Source of the DNA: Mucilaginibacter sp.
GTDB lineage: Bacteria; Bacteroidota; Bacteroidia; Sphingobacteriales; Sphingobacteriaceae
Direction of reading: 5' to 3'
DNA: 64,000 nt
Assembly: GCF_025359345.1 (NCBI RefSeq)
Contig: NZ_JANYGQ010000032.1
Coordinates: 62,001-126,000 of the forward strand
Part shown: piece by piece, positions 43,597 to 51,522 of the stretch
Layout: every line of letters starts with the position of its first letter
Position numbering within the stretch: position 1 is the first letter of the stretch
Program-made: the position numbers and the translations under genes
Notes under the pieces: generated by a model
Database searches by the model: none
What the model was told of the DNA's origin: nothing
Seen by the model: only the letters and a program-made list of their open reading frames with translations

Positions 43597-44201
43597 CCTG
43601 GATTAAGAGATTTTATGGATTAAAACGGATGCCTTTCCGCAGATTATTGATTTGATTTTTAAGTATGCCGGAGCAATTAAAGTATGATGATATTACGCAT
43701 AGAATAATTGGTTGCGCGATGCGTGTCCATTCGGCACTGGGTAATGGGTTTGTGGAATCCGTTTATCAAAACTCCTTGGAAATTGAAATGAAATCGGAGG
43801 GACTTGCATTCGAAAGAGAAAAAGTCATGTCGATTTTTTATCGAAATATCGAGGTGGGCAGGCGGAGAGTTGACTTTTTCGTTGAAAATTTAATAATGGT
43901 TGAATTGAAAGCGATAATAGAAACCGAAGACGTTCATCTTGCGCAAGCATTAAATTATTTAGAAGCGTACAATATCGAAATTGGCTTGTTAATAAACTTT
44001 GGTAGTAAATCTTTAACATTCAAGAGGCTTATAAATAAAAAATTCAAATAAATTTTAACATGAAAAACTTTAAAATTCATAAATACCGGTTAGTGTTGTT
44101 TAATAAAAAATTAACCGCTTAATTTGGCAATCTTATAAACTGTGATGTTGTACCGGCAAAGCGACATCCATAAAAATCTCTGAAATCCATAAATCCCGGT
44201 T
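43596..44201. repeat. Inverted repeats bracketing the GxxExxY gene
   Basis: Left arm at 43596-43621 (ACCTGGATTAAGAGATTTTA...) and right arm at 44167-44201 (TCCATAAAAATCTCTGAAAT...) are inverted versions of each other, with an 8-base insertion in the right arm. In addition AAATTCATAAATACCGGTT (44073-44091) and AAATCCATAAATCCCGGTT (44183-44201) are direct repeats, 17 of 19 bases alike. Only the small nuclease-fold gene lies between. This looks like an unit that moved in as a whole; I see no transposase. Confidence 0.5.
43665..44051 (+). CDS. GxxExxY protein, PD-(D/E)XK nuclease superfamily
   Basis: A 128-aa protein with the name-giving motif GFVESVY (about residues 27-33) and the nuclease-like core RRRVDFFVENLIMVELKA, i.e. 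Asp then Glu-x-Lys on the next strand, followed by EDVHLAQALNYLEAYNIEIGLLINFG. This is the PDDEXK_3 family. Its biological role is unknown; genes of this family often stand singly and are spread widely. Here it lies between unrelated genes of the gamma-glutamyl cluster and inside matching inverted repeats, suggesting a mobile passenger. Confidence 0.92.
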   Translation: MPEQLKYDDITHRIIGCAMRVHSALGNGFVESVYQNSLEIEMKSEGLAFEREKVMSIFYRNIEVGRRRVDFFVENLIMVELKAIIETEDVHLAQALNYLEAYNIEIGLLINFGSKSLTFKRLINKKFK

Positions 44202-44207
44202 CAGAAA

Positions 44208-45314
44208 ATGAATAAAAAAACAACACAAAATACCATTCTTCCATCCTTCCCGGTTCGTGCATCCAAGGTTCAAATTAAAATTGATTATGAAGCCGTATTG
44301 AAAAAAGCATGGGAGGGATACGATTCGTCAAAAACGATAAGGGAAATAGAGGATATCAGTGCGATGGTTTCAACTAACCATGTGTTCCGCATTACGTTCG
44401 AGGATGATGATATTATAATTGCCAAGCTGTCGTATTTTGGTAAATACGAACACTTTAAAGAAGATCACCGTATTATCCACGCGCTATCAAATAACCTGCT
44501 CTATCCTTTCGAAAACCTGCTTTCGAAATCACTTTTAAAGAATAACAGGGTATATGTTTATCGGTACAAACAAGGTAAAACAGATGCCTGGGTTATTTTT
44601 TACAACCCAACGCGCATACTTGAACGTTTACCGCGGCGGCTGGAAGAGCATCACATTATTAAATTAGGGCAGCAGGTTGGCAAGTTTCACAAAGCTTGCT
44701 CAAGGGTGAAAAACGTACTGCCAAAATCGTCGAAAACATTACGCACGGATATTTTTGCATTGCAAAAGGAACTGGAAACCAACGAAAAGCAGTTTGGCAC
44801 CCCAATGCAGGTCGATCTACTAAAATATCACTGCGATCTTTTCCTTAAAAACCGCTCGAAGTACAATATGCACTCCTTCGAGATTATACCTGTTTTTATC
44901 GACTGGAACATCGGTAATTTTTCAGTAACATCCGATTTGGAACTGTATTCGCGCTGGGACTACGATTGGTTCCGAATGAGCTACCGGATACTGGATTTTT
45001 ACTTTTTTAGCCGAGTCTGTTCAGACAGGGGCGACCGCACGGTATTCAGCTACGTGATAACCACCATGATGGAAGACAGGTTTATCCTGTTTTTAAAGGA
45101 ATACCACAAGGTAAACCCTATAACTGCCGACGAAATCAGGTTTTTAAAAGAGGCTTACCGCTTTTTTATTTTAAATTACGTGATAAAGGATGGCAAATAC
45201 TTTTTTAATGAACAATATGCCAAAAAACTGCAATCCGAAGCTTTTTCAATCTACCTGCCATCAGTCGATCGTGATTTTGATGCGGAGAAGATAATTAGTG
45301 CTTTAGGGTTGTAA
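44208..45314 (+). CDS. Aminoglycoside-phosphotransferase-like kinase
   Basis: A 368-aa small-molecule kinase of the APH/choline-kinase fold. The N-lobe lysine is probably in DIIIAKLSYFG. The catalytic loop reads PVFIDWNIGNFSV, with the Asp and the Asn five residues on kept, but the usual His two before the Asp is Phe. The metal-binding segment is RWDYDWFRM. So activity is plausible but altered. Its place between the GS-like ligase and a HAD-IIA phosphatase suggests it phosphorylates a small amine or alcohol substrate in the same pathway. No signal. Confidence 0.8.
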   Translation: MNKKTTQNTILPSFPVRASKVQIKIDYEAVLKKAWEGYDSSKTIREIEDISAMVSTNHVFRITFEDDDIIIAKLSYFGKYEHFKEDHRIIHALSNNLLYPFENLLSKSLLKNNRVYVYRYKQGKTDAWVIFYNPTRILERLPRRLEEHHIIKLGQQVGKFHKACSRVKNVLPKSSKTLRTDIFALQKELETNEKQFGTPMQVDLLKYHCDLFLKNRSKYNMHSFEIIPVFIDWNIGNFSVTSDLELYSRWDYDWFRMSYRILDFYFFSRVCSDRGDRTVFSYVITTMMEDRFILFLKEYHKVNPITADEIRFLKEAYRFFILNYVIKDGKYFFNEQYAKKLQSEAFSIYLPSVDRDFDAEKIISALGL

Positions 45315-45319
45315 TAAAT

Positions 45320-45455
45320 AGTTGATTAAGTTGAACAAGAGAGCGGTTGATTAGGTTGTGGGGAATTCGGCGAGATCCAAAAGAAAGCAACAAGGAACAA
45401 ATATTTTTAACTCAATCAACTTAATCAACCCAATCTAACTCAATCAACTCATCTC
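45320..45455. repeat. GTTGATTAAGTTGA inverted repeats
   Basis: Left arm (45321-45357: GTTGATTAAGTTGA, GGTTGATTAGGTTG) and right arm (45411-45452: CTCAATCAACTTAATCAACC, CAATCTAACTCAATCAACTC) are inverted copies of one another built from short near-repeats. It fills the gap before the HAD gene. Confidence 0.55.
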
Positions 45456-45456
45456 C

Positions 45457-46326
45457 ATGAAACGCATAGAAAACTTTAAATCGATAATTGATAAATACGA
45501 TATCATATTTTTTGATGCGTTCGGCGTAATAAAAACCTACCAGGGGTTAATGCCCGGGATAGAAAAGACGTTTGAGTATTTACTGGCGCAAGGCAAAGAG
45601 TATTACATAGTAACCAATGATGCCTCACGAAGCCCGGCGCAACTGGCAGAGAGTTACCATAAAAATGGCTTGTCGGTTATTACTTCGGATAGAATTATAT
45701 CATCCGGCATGCTTACCAAAGAATATTTGGATTTAAAGGTGGATGACGGCATAGTAGCATTTTTAGGCACGCCGGAGTCGTCGCATTACATCGAGAGTTC
45801 GGGGCTGCATACTTTGCCGGTTCGCGAAATTGACAGCAGCAATATCGACAAAGTTAACGCCCTTGCTTTCTTGGATGATGAGGGTTTCGATTGGTGTGCC
45901 GATTTAAATAAAACCGTAAATATCCTGCGCAAACGTACCATCCCGGTAATAGTTGCCAATACCGACAGGGCGTACCCGGTTTCTATTCATGACGTAGGCA
46001 TAGCAATAGGAGGTATAGCCGCGATGATTGAGAGTATTATCGGCAAACAGTTTATCCGCTTTGGCAAGCCTGATTCGCAGATGTTTATGTTTGCTTATGA
46101 TATGATACGGGAGTACAGGCCAATTACCAAAAAACAAATAGTGATGGTGGGCGACACCCTGCAAACCGACATTTTAGGCGGCAATAAATTCGGCTTGGAT
46201 ACAGTACTCGTATTGTCGGGCAATACATTGGCGAAGGACGCTGATAACCGGATAACATCTACCGGCATTGTGCCTACCTATATCTGTGATTCGGCAGTGG
46301 TTGATTTGACAGGGTTTAGGTTTTAG
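45457..46326 (+). CDS. HAD-IIA family hydrolase
   Basis: A 289-aa HAD phosphatase, subfamily IIA. Motif I is FFDAFGVIKT with nucleophile Asp20; the usual acid/base Asp two residues later is Phe22, as happens in one HAD-IIA branch (DVWG type). Motif II is ITSD/SSGM near residue 80-86, motif III is the Lys in RFGKPDSQMF, and motif IV is MVGDTLQTDILGGNKFG with both acids. The substrate is likely a phosphorylated sugar, nucleotide or polyol. It follows the APH-like kinase, so the two may act on the same compound in opposite directions. Confidence 0.87.
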   Translation: MKRIENFKSIIDKYDIIFFDAFGVIKTYQGLMPGIEKTFEYLLAQGKEYYIVTNDASRSPAQLAESYHKNGLSVITSDRIISSGMLTKEYLDLKVDDGIVAFLGTPESSHYIESSGLHTLPVREIDSSNIDKVNALAFLDDEGFDWCADLNKTVNILRKRTIPVIVANTDRAYPVSIHDVGIAIGGIAAMIESIIGKQFIRFGKPDSQMFMFAYDMIREYRPITKKQIVMVGDTLQTDILGGNKFGLDTVLVLSGNTLAKDADNRITSTGIVPTYICDSAVVDLTGFRF

Positions 46327-46404
46327 AAAATAATTTAGGATTTGTTTGATAAAGACGCGATGCATCGCTTCACTTCACTACGATAAACACGTAAAGTGAT
46401 ACCT

Positions 46405-47436
46405 ATGAAAAAGTTCATAAATATTTTGTTAGCAGTATTGGCCTTCAATTCTGCATCCGCGCAGCAAAAAACATTCGCCAATCCACTACTTCTGTCCGGA
46501 GCCGACCCTTGGGTAATTTATCATGCAGGCTATTATTACTATACCAACTCCATGGGCAGTAAGCTTATCCTGTATAAAACAAAAAACATGGCTGATTTAA
46601 AATCGGCACCGAACAAAACCATTTGGACACCGCCGGCCGGCACCATGTATTCGAAAGAACTTTGGGCGCCCGAACTGCACTTTATCAACCATAAATGGTA
46701 CATGTATTTTGCAGCAGACGACGGCGACAACGACCATCACCGCATTTATGTGCTGGAAAATCCATCGGCCGATCCAATGCAGGGCGATTGGACTTTTAAG
46801 GGAAAGGTAGGCGACGAAACCAATAAATGGGCCATTGATGTTTCGGTGTTTGAAAATAAAGGTAAACTATACATGATTTGGGCCGGCTGGGAAGGCGATA
46901 AAAACGGTGAACAGGATATCTATATCGCGGAGCTAAAAAATCCGTGGACAATCGGTAGCAAGCGGGTTAAAATATCGAGCCCGAAATATGACTGGGAAAA
47001 ATACGGCGACCTGGGCGAGAAGAGCAACCCGCCGCATGTAAATGTAAACGAAGGCCCGGAGGTATTAAAGCATGGAAACAAACTGTTTTTAATATACTCC
47101 GCTAGCGGCTGCTGGACAGATTATTATGCATTAGGAATGCTAAGCACATCGGCAGATAAAAACTTGCTCGATTCAACTTCCTGGGCAAAATCAGAAACGC
47201 CGGTTTTTAAACAATCAATTACCAACAAAGTGTACGCACCCGGACATAACTCATTTTTTAAATCGGCCGATGGCAAGCAGGATTGGATAATTTACCACGC
47301 CAATTCGCAGCCGGGGCAGGGATGCGGTAAAGACCGGTCGCCCCGCATGCAGCAATTTACCTGGAATAAGGATGGTTCGCCAAATTTTGGTGTGCCGGTT
47401 AAGGAAGGGATGTACCTGAACGCGCCGTCGGAATAA
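46405..47436 (+). CDS. GH43-like secreted glycosidase
   Basis: A 343-aa secreted five-bladed beta-propeller enzyme. Signal MKKFINILLAVLAFNSASAQ. The GH43 residues are seen: general base Asp in LLSGADPWVIYHAGYYY, pKa-modulating Asp in WAIDVSVF, and general acid Glu in VNEGPEVLKHG. I start at the ATG at 46405; the GTG at 46396 would give three extra residues before the signal peptide. Family members split arabinan or xylan side chains; the sequence does not say which. A 12-bp palindrome GCGATGCATCGC lies upstream (46357-46368). Confidence 0.92.
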   Translation: MKKFINILLAVLAFNSASAQQKTFANPLLLSGADPWVIYHAGYYYYTNSMGSKLILYKTKNMADLKSAPNKTIWTPPAGTMYSKELWAPELHFINHKWYMYFAADDGDNDHHRIYVLENPSADPMQGDWTFKGKVGDETNKWAIDVSVFENKGKLYMIWAGWEGDKNGEQDIYIAELKNPWTIGSKRVKISSPKYDWEKYGDLGEKSNPPHVNVNEGPEVLKHGNKLFLIYSASGCWTDYYALGMLSTSADKNLLDSTSWAKSETPVFKQSITNKVYAPGHNSFFKSADGKQDWIIYHANSQPGQGCGKDRSPRMQQFTWNKDGSPNFGVPVKEGMYLNAPSE

Positions 47437-47520
47437 AGAGAATTTATTCCTACATTCACGTTTGGTAAATTATAAATACCCCTGAATTTTTACGGCATTT
47501 TCTTAACAAACTGACCCATT

Positions 47521-48954
47521 ATGAAGAGGTACTATTATATGATGGTCCTGTTATTTTGCTGTGTTTGCGCCTCAGCCCAATCGAAAGCCGACCGTATAGA
47601 CACCCTGATGCAGGCTTACCACCGCTTTAACATGTTTGACGGCAGCATACTTGTTGCCGAAAATAACCAGGTGATTTACAAAAAAGGTTTCGGGCTTGCC
47701 AACCGGGAGTGGAACATCCCGAATACTACCGACACGAAATTTATGCTCGGGTCTATCTCTAAGTCGCTTACGGCATATCTGGTGCTGATACAGGTGCAGA
47801 AAGGGCTTATTGATCTAAATAAAACCATCAGCGATTATATACCGTCCTATTCCGAAAAAAATGGACGGCGTATAACCATCAGGCAATTACTTAGCCACAC
47901 TTCGGGCATTGCGGGATATGAGGCAATTCCTGATTTTTTTCCGCGCGTTACGCGGCAATATTACAACAGGGAAGATTACATCAAACTATACATGGATTCG
48001 ACCCTGCTTTTTACGCCGGGAACCAATTACAATTATAGCAGTTGGGGTTATTATACGTTGGGATATATATTAGAGCGCGTATCCGGTAAATCGTACGCGC
48101 AGCTGATGAAAGAGGATATTTTCGATAAGCTGGGCATGAACAGTTCGGGTTCTTATTATCATACGCAGGTGGTTTCCAAACGGGCAACCGGGTATGATTA
48201 CAGCCTTGGCGGATACACAAGTTCCGATTTCAGGGACCAGTCGAACACGCTGGGTACCGGGGATATTTATTCGACGGTGGAAGATATGTTTAAATGGCAT
48301 GTGGCAATATCTGATAACCGGTTGCTAAACAAACAACTAACTAAACAGGCCTTTACGCCAGGCATCCGCCCGTGGCGGTATGGCTTCGGCTGGTTTAATC
48401 AAAACTTTAAATACACCGACAAGGATAGCGTTTTCACCAACTATCACCTGGGGATGACCGAAGGGTTCCTCTCCTTTATTGTGCGCGTACCTGAAACCAA
48501 CAGCTTTATTATTTTCCTGTGCAATAGCGCACCTACCGATTTTTTTGGCATCACCAAATCGCTGCTCAAAATATTGTACAATAAACCGGTAGCCATAAAA
48601 CAGCCGGTGCACAAAGTTGTTGAACAGGTAATCAGTAAGTATGGCGTTGTTGCCGCGATTAAGCAATATGACATACTCAAAAAAGACACCGCGCATTTTT
48701 TTGTGGAATGGTGGAACATGGACAGGGTAGGCCATCAACTTCTTGACCTAAAAAGATATGACGAGGCACTGTTGATTTTTAAGAAGAATGCCGAAGAGTT
48801 TCCCGGCCACGATATCATATTCGACAGCTTAGGTAGAGCGTATGAAGAAATGGGACGAAGAGATGAGGCCATAGCAACCTACAAAAAAGCTATCAGCATC
48901 AATGCAAAAGATGAAGAGGCAAGGGGGCGGCTAAAAAAGCTTGAAAGTAAATAG
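47521..48954 (+). CDS. Class C beta-lactamase-fold serine hydrolase with TPR tail
   Basis: A 477-aa exported protein (signal 1-19, ending ASAQ). Nucleophile Ser and Lys are in LGSISKSLTAYL (S-x-x-K). The second motif reads YNYSSWGYYTLG, so the Tyr-Ser-Asn triad is Tyr-Ser-Ser. The C-terminal 75 residues are tetratricopeptide repeats (RYDEALLIFKKNAEEFPGH; RRDEAIATYKKAISINAKD). Members act as esterases or D-amino-acid peptidases; resistance to beta-lactams is not implied. It lies in a group of secreted enzymes, 84 bp after the GH43 gene. Confidence 0.88.
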   Translation: MKRYYYMMVLLFCCVCASAQSKADRIDTLMQAYHRFNMFDGSILVAENNQVIYKKGFGLANREWNIPNTTDTKFMLGSISKSLTAYLVLIQVQKGLIDLNKTISDYIPSYSEKNGRRITIRQLLSHTSGIAGYEAIPDFFPRVTRQYYNREDYIKLYMDSTLLFTPGTNYNYSSWGYYTLGYILERVSGKSYAQLMKEDIFDKLGMNSSGSYYHTQVVSKRATGYDYSLGGYTSSDFRDQSNTLGTGDIYSTVEDMFKWHVAISDNRLLNKQLTKQAFTPGIRPWRYGFGWFNQNFKYTDKDSVFTNYHLGMTEGFLSFIVRVPETNSFIIFLCNSAPTDFFGITKSLLKILYNKPVAIKQPVHKVVEQVISKYGVVAAIKQYDILKKDTAHFFVEWWNMDRVGHQLLDLKRYDEALLIFKKNAEEFPGHDIIFDSLGRAYEEMGRRDEAIATYKKAISINAKDEEARGRLKKLESK

Positions 48955-49158
48955 CAGCACGGTCACTTCACGCGAGGCGGCAGCCGTGCGCAAACACATT
49001 AATCCCTACCGGGAAATTTACATTAAGCAGGGCCCAATACACCCGGAGGGTTGAAAGGGGGCGATCCATTAGCACAGGTCGCTGGTCTGTGGCAAAAAAA
49101 AACGTGTGATATAGTTAACACAATTTTAATCCTGCTACTGTCTTTATGTTTTTTATTG

Positions 49159-49166
49159 TATGTTTG
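49159..49166 (+). promoter_or_regulatory. Possible Bacteroidota -7 promoter element
   Basis: TATGTTTG fits the TAnnTTTG consensus and lies 27 bp before the chosen start of the GH5-like gene. No good -33 element is seen, so the assignment is weak. The 238-bp gap from 48955 holds nothing else I recognise. Confidence 0.3.
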
Positions 49167-49192
49167 ACATATATAAACCATCAAAACCACGC

Positions 49193-50254
49193 ATGAGAGT
49201 TAAAGTTATCCTTGCCGGGCTGCTGCTGATGTTCAGCTCCGCTGCTATAGCGCAAAAGGCGTCCGTCCCGGGCTTATGGTCTGTTGAAAAAGCCAATGCC
49301 TGGTATGCGCAGCACAAATGGATAAACGGCGCCAATTTTACGCCCAGCACAGCCATTAACCAGCTGGAAATGTGGCAGGCTGATACGTTCGACCCCGCAA
49401 CGATCGACCGTGAACTAGGCTATGCTGAAGGTATTGGTATGAACACGATGCGGGTGTTTCTGCACAGCGTGGTATGGAAAGAAGACCCCTCCGGCTTTAA
49501 AACTCGGATAAATAAGTACCTCGCCATAGCGGATAAGCACCACATACAAACCATTTTTGTGTTTTTTGATGACTGCTGGAACCCCAATGCGCATCCCGGT
49601 AAACAGCCGGACCCAAAGCCGGGTATCCACAATTCGGGCTGGATGCAGGACCCCGGTGTGCCACTTACAAACCCCGCGCAATACGCTGGTCTGCAAATTT
49701 ATGTGAACGATATATTAACCACCTTTAAACACGACAAACGCATATTATTGTGGGATTTATACAATGAGCCTGGTAATGGCGATAAAAATAAAATAGCCGC
49801 CACTCTTTTGGCTAAGGTGTTCACATGGGCACATGCTATACGGCCCGACCAGCCGGTAAGTGCAGGTGTTTGGAACCAGGAACTGAAAGAACTTAACCAG
49901 GTTCAGGTTGAAAACTCGGATGTGATAACCTACCACAATTACGAGACGCCGGACATGCACCAGCACGAAATTGACTTTTTGAAGCTTTACCAGCGCCCTT
50001 TGATATGTACCGAATACATGGCAAGGCCACGCAGCAGCACCTTTGAAAATACGATGCCAATGCTGAAAAAGGACAATGTAGGGGCTATAAACTGGGGTTT
50101 TGTAAGCGGTAAAACCAATACCATTTATGCCTGGGATACCCCAATGCCTGATGGCAGCGAACCGAAAGTTTGGTTTCATGATATTTTCCGCAAGGATGGA
50201 ACGCCATACAAACAGGAAGAAGTTGCCCTGATAAAGCAATTAAACGATAAATAA
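49193..50254 (+). CDS. GH5-like secreted glycosidase (cellulase-type TIM barrel)
   Basis: A 353-aa secreted enzyme. The signal peptide is MRVKVILAGLLLMFSSAAIAQ, which is why I start at 49193 and not at the upstream ATG at 49160, which overlaps the -7-like motif. The TIM barrel carries the clan GH-A residues: acid/base Glu in LLWDLYNEPGN and nucleophile Glu in RPLICTEYMAR, with GMNTMRVFLHSVVW in the N-terminal part. It is a beta-glycosidase of GH5-like type; the exact family and glycan are uncertain. The mutarotase follows 42 bp later. Confidence 0.82.
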   Translation: MRVKVILAGLLLMFSSAAIAQKASVPGLWSVEKANAWYAQHKWINGANFTPSTAINQLEMWQADTFDPATIDRELGYAEGIGMNTMRVFLHSVVWKEDPSGFKTRINKYLAIADKHHIQTIFVFFDDCWNPNAHPGKQPDPKPGIHNSGWMQDPGVPLTNPAQYAGLQIYVNDILTTFKHDKRILLWDLYNEPGNGDKNKIAATLLAKVFTWAHAIRPDQPVSAGVWNQELKELNQVQVENSDVITYHNYETPDMHQHEIDFLKLYQRPLICTEYMARPRSSTFENTMPMLKKDNVGAINWGFVSGKTNTIYAWDTPMPDGSEPKVWFHDIFRKDGTPYKQEEVALIKQLNDK

Positions 50255-50296
50255 ATACTAACCTTAACAAAACCAAATAACTAAATTAGCAACCCT

Positions 50297-51472
50297 ATGA
50301 ATCTTATTAAAAACATTTCTGCAATAATGTTACCTGCCTGCATTTTCGCGATGTCGGCCTGTAACCAACCATCAACTGATAAAAAAACAACCACCATGAC
50401 CGACAGTACAACACATGCTGCCCTGCCCGACACTTCCGCTTACGCAAAAACTATTAACGGCAAACAAACCCACTTATATATTTTAAAAAATAAACATGGT
50501 ATGGAAGCCGCTATTACCAATTACGGCGGTCGTGTAGTAAGCATTTTAGTGCCTGATAAAGCTGGTAAGATGACTGACGTTGTATTGGGATTTGACAGTG
50601 TAGGTGGTTTTGTTCATTCAACCGAGCGTTATTATGGGGCAACCATAGGCCGTTACGGTAACCGGATTGCAAAGGGCAAATTTAAGATTGACGGTAAGGA
50701 ATATCAATCAAGTACCAACAACGCGCCAAATATGCTGCATGGCGGTAAAAACGGTTTCCAGGAAATGGTTTGGGATGGCAAACAAATTGATTCAACAACT
50801 TTGGAGCTAACTTATCTTTCGAAAGATATGGAAGAAGGATTCCCAGGCAATCTGAAAGTGAAAGTAACCTATTCGCTTACCGATGATAATTCTTTTAAAT
50901 GTGAATACGAAGCCACTACCGATAAAACGACCGTAGTGAATTTAACCAACCACGCATTTTTTAACCTGAACGGCGAAAGCAGCGGCACTATTTTAAACCA
51001 TACTTTACAGGTTGATGCTGATAATTATATCCCGGTTGATTCGACACTTATCCCGTTTGGCAAAATAGAAACAGTTGCCAACACACCGTTTGATTTCCGT
51101 AAATCAACAGCAATAGGCGCACGCATAAACGATGATAACGTGCAGCTAAAAAACGGTAAAGGCTACGACCATAATTTTGTACTGAACAAACATGATATGA
51201 AAACCCCGATTGCCGCCATCACCGGCGACAAAAGCGGCGTAAAAATGGAAATCTTTACCGAAGAGCCGGGTCTGCAGTTTTACAGCGGTAACTTTATGAA
51301 AGGCGCCAATGCTATGAAGAATGGTAAAAAGGATGAATTCCGCACCTCGTTCGCGGCAGAGACACAACATTATCCTGATTCACCAAACCAGCCTTCGTTC
51401 CCCTCAACATTGTTGAAACCGGGGCAAGTTTATAAAACGCAATCGATTTATAAGTTTTCGGTGGTTAAGTAA
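50297..51472 (+). CDS. Aldose 1-epimerase (galactose mutarotase), lipoprotein
   Basis: A 391-aa epimerase that speeds interconversion of alpha and beta sugar anomers. A lipoprotein signal ending AMSAC (Cys at 21) puts it in the envelope rather than the cytoplasm. Conserved blocks are ITNYGGRVVSILVPD, GATIGRYGNRIAKGKF, MLHGGKNGF, LTNHAFFNL (catalytic His), PVDSTLIPFG and EPGLQFYSGN (catalytic Glu). It is likely co-transcribed with the GH5-like glycosidase, so it may process sugars released in the periplasm. A strong terminator follows. Confidence 0.95.
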   Translation: MNLIKNISAIMLPACIFAMSACNQPSTDKKTTTMTDSTTHAALPDTSAYAKTINGKQTHLYILKNKHGMEAAITNYGGRVVSILVPDKAGKMTDVVLGFDSVGGFVHSTERYYGATIGRYGNRIAKGKFKIDGKEYQSSTNNAPNMLHGGKNGFQEMVWDGKQIDSTTLELTYLSKDMEEGFPGNLKVKVTYSLTDDNSFKCEYEATTDKTTVVNLTNHAFFNLNGESSGTILNHTLQVDADNYIPVDSTLIPFGKIETVANTPFDFRKSTAIGARINDDNVQLKNGKGYDHNFVLNKHDMKTPIAAITGDKSGVKMEIFTEEPGLQFYSGNFMKGANAMKNGKKDEFRTSFAAETQHYPDSPNQPSFPSTLLKPGQVYKTQSIYKFSVVK

Positions 51473-51481
51473 ACCAATTAA

Positions 51482-51519
51482 AAAAAAGCAGCATTGTCAT
51501 TGGGCAATGCTGCTTTTTT
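51482..51519. terminator. Strong bidirectional rho-independent terminator
   Basis: 15-bp perfect stem, AAAAAAGCAGCATTG / CAATGCTGCTTTTTT, with an 8-base loop, between convergent genes (mutarotase and CocE-like hydrolase). T-run on both strands. Confidence 0.92.
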
Positions 51520-51522
51520 GTT

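Noticed and set aside
46357..46368. Perfect palindrome GCGATGCATCGC
   Set aside because: Short palindrome without partner sites or a clear promoter; could be chance or a piece of a common repeat.
46396..46404. GTG start of the GH43 gene
   Set aside because: Only three extra residues in front of a normal signal peptide that begins at ATG 46405.
47521..48954. Beta-lactam resistance gene
   Set aside because: Class C fold and S-x-x-K are shared by many esterases and peptidases; the Tyr-Ser-Asn motif is changed and a TPR tail is present.
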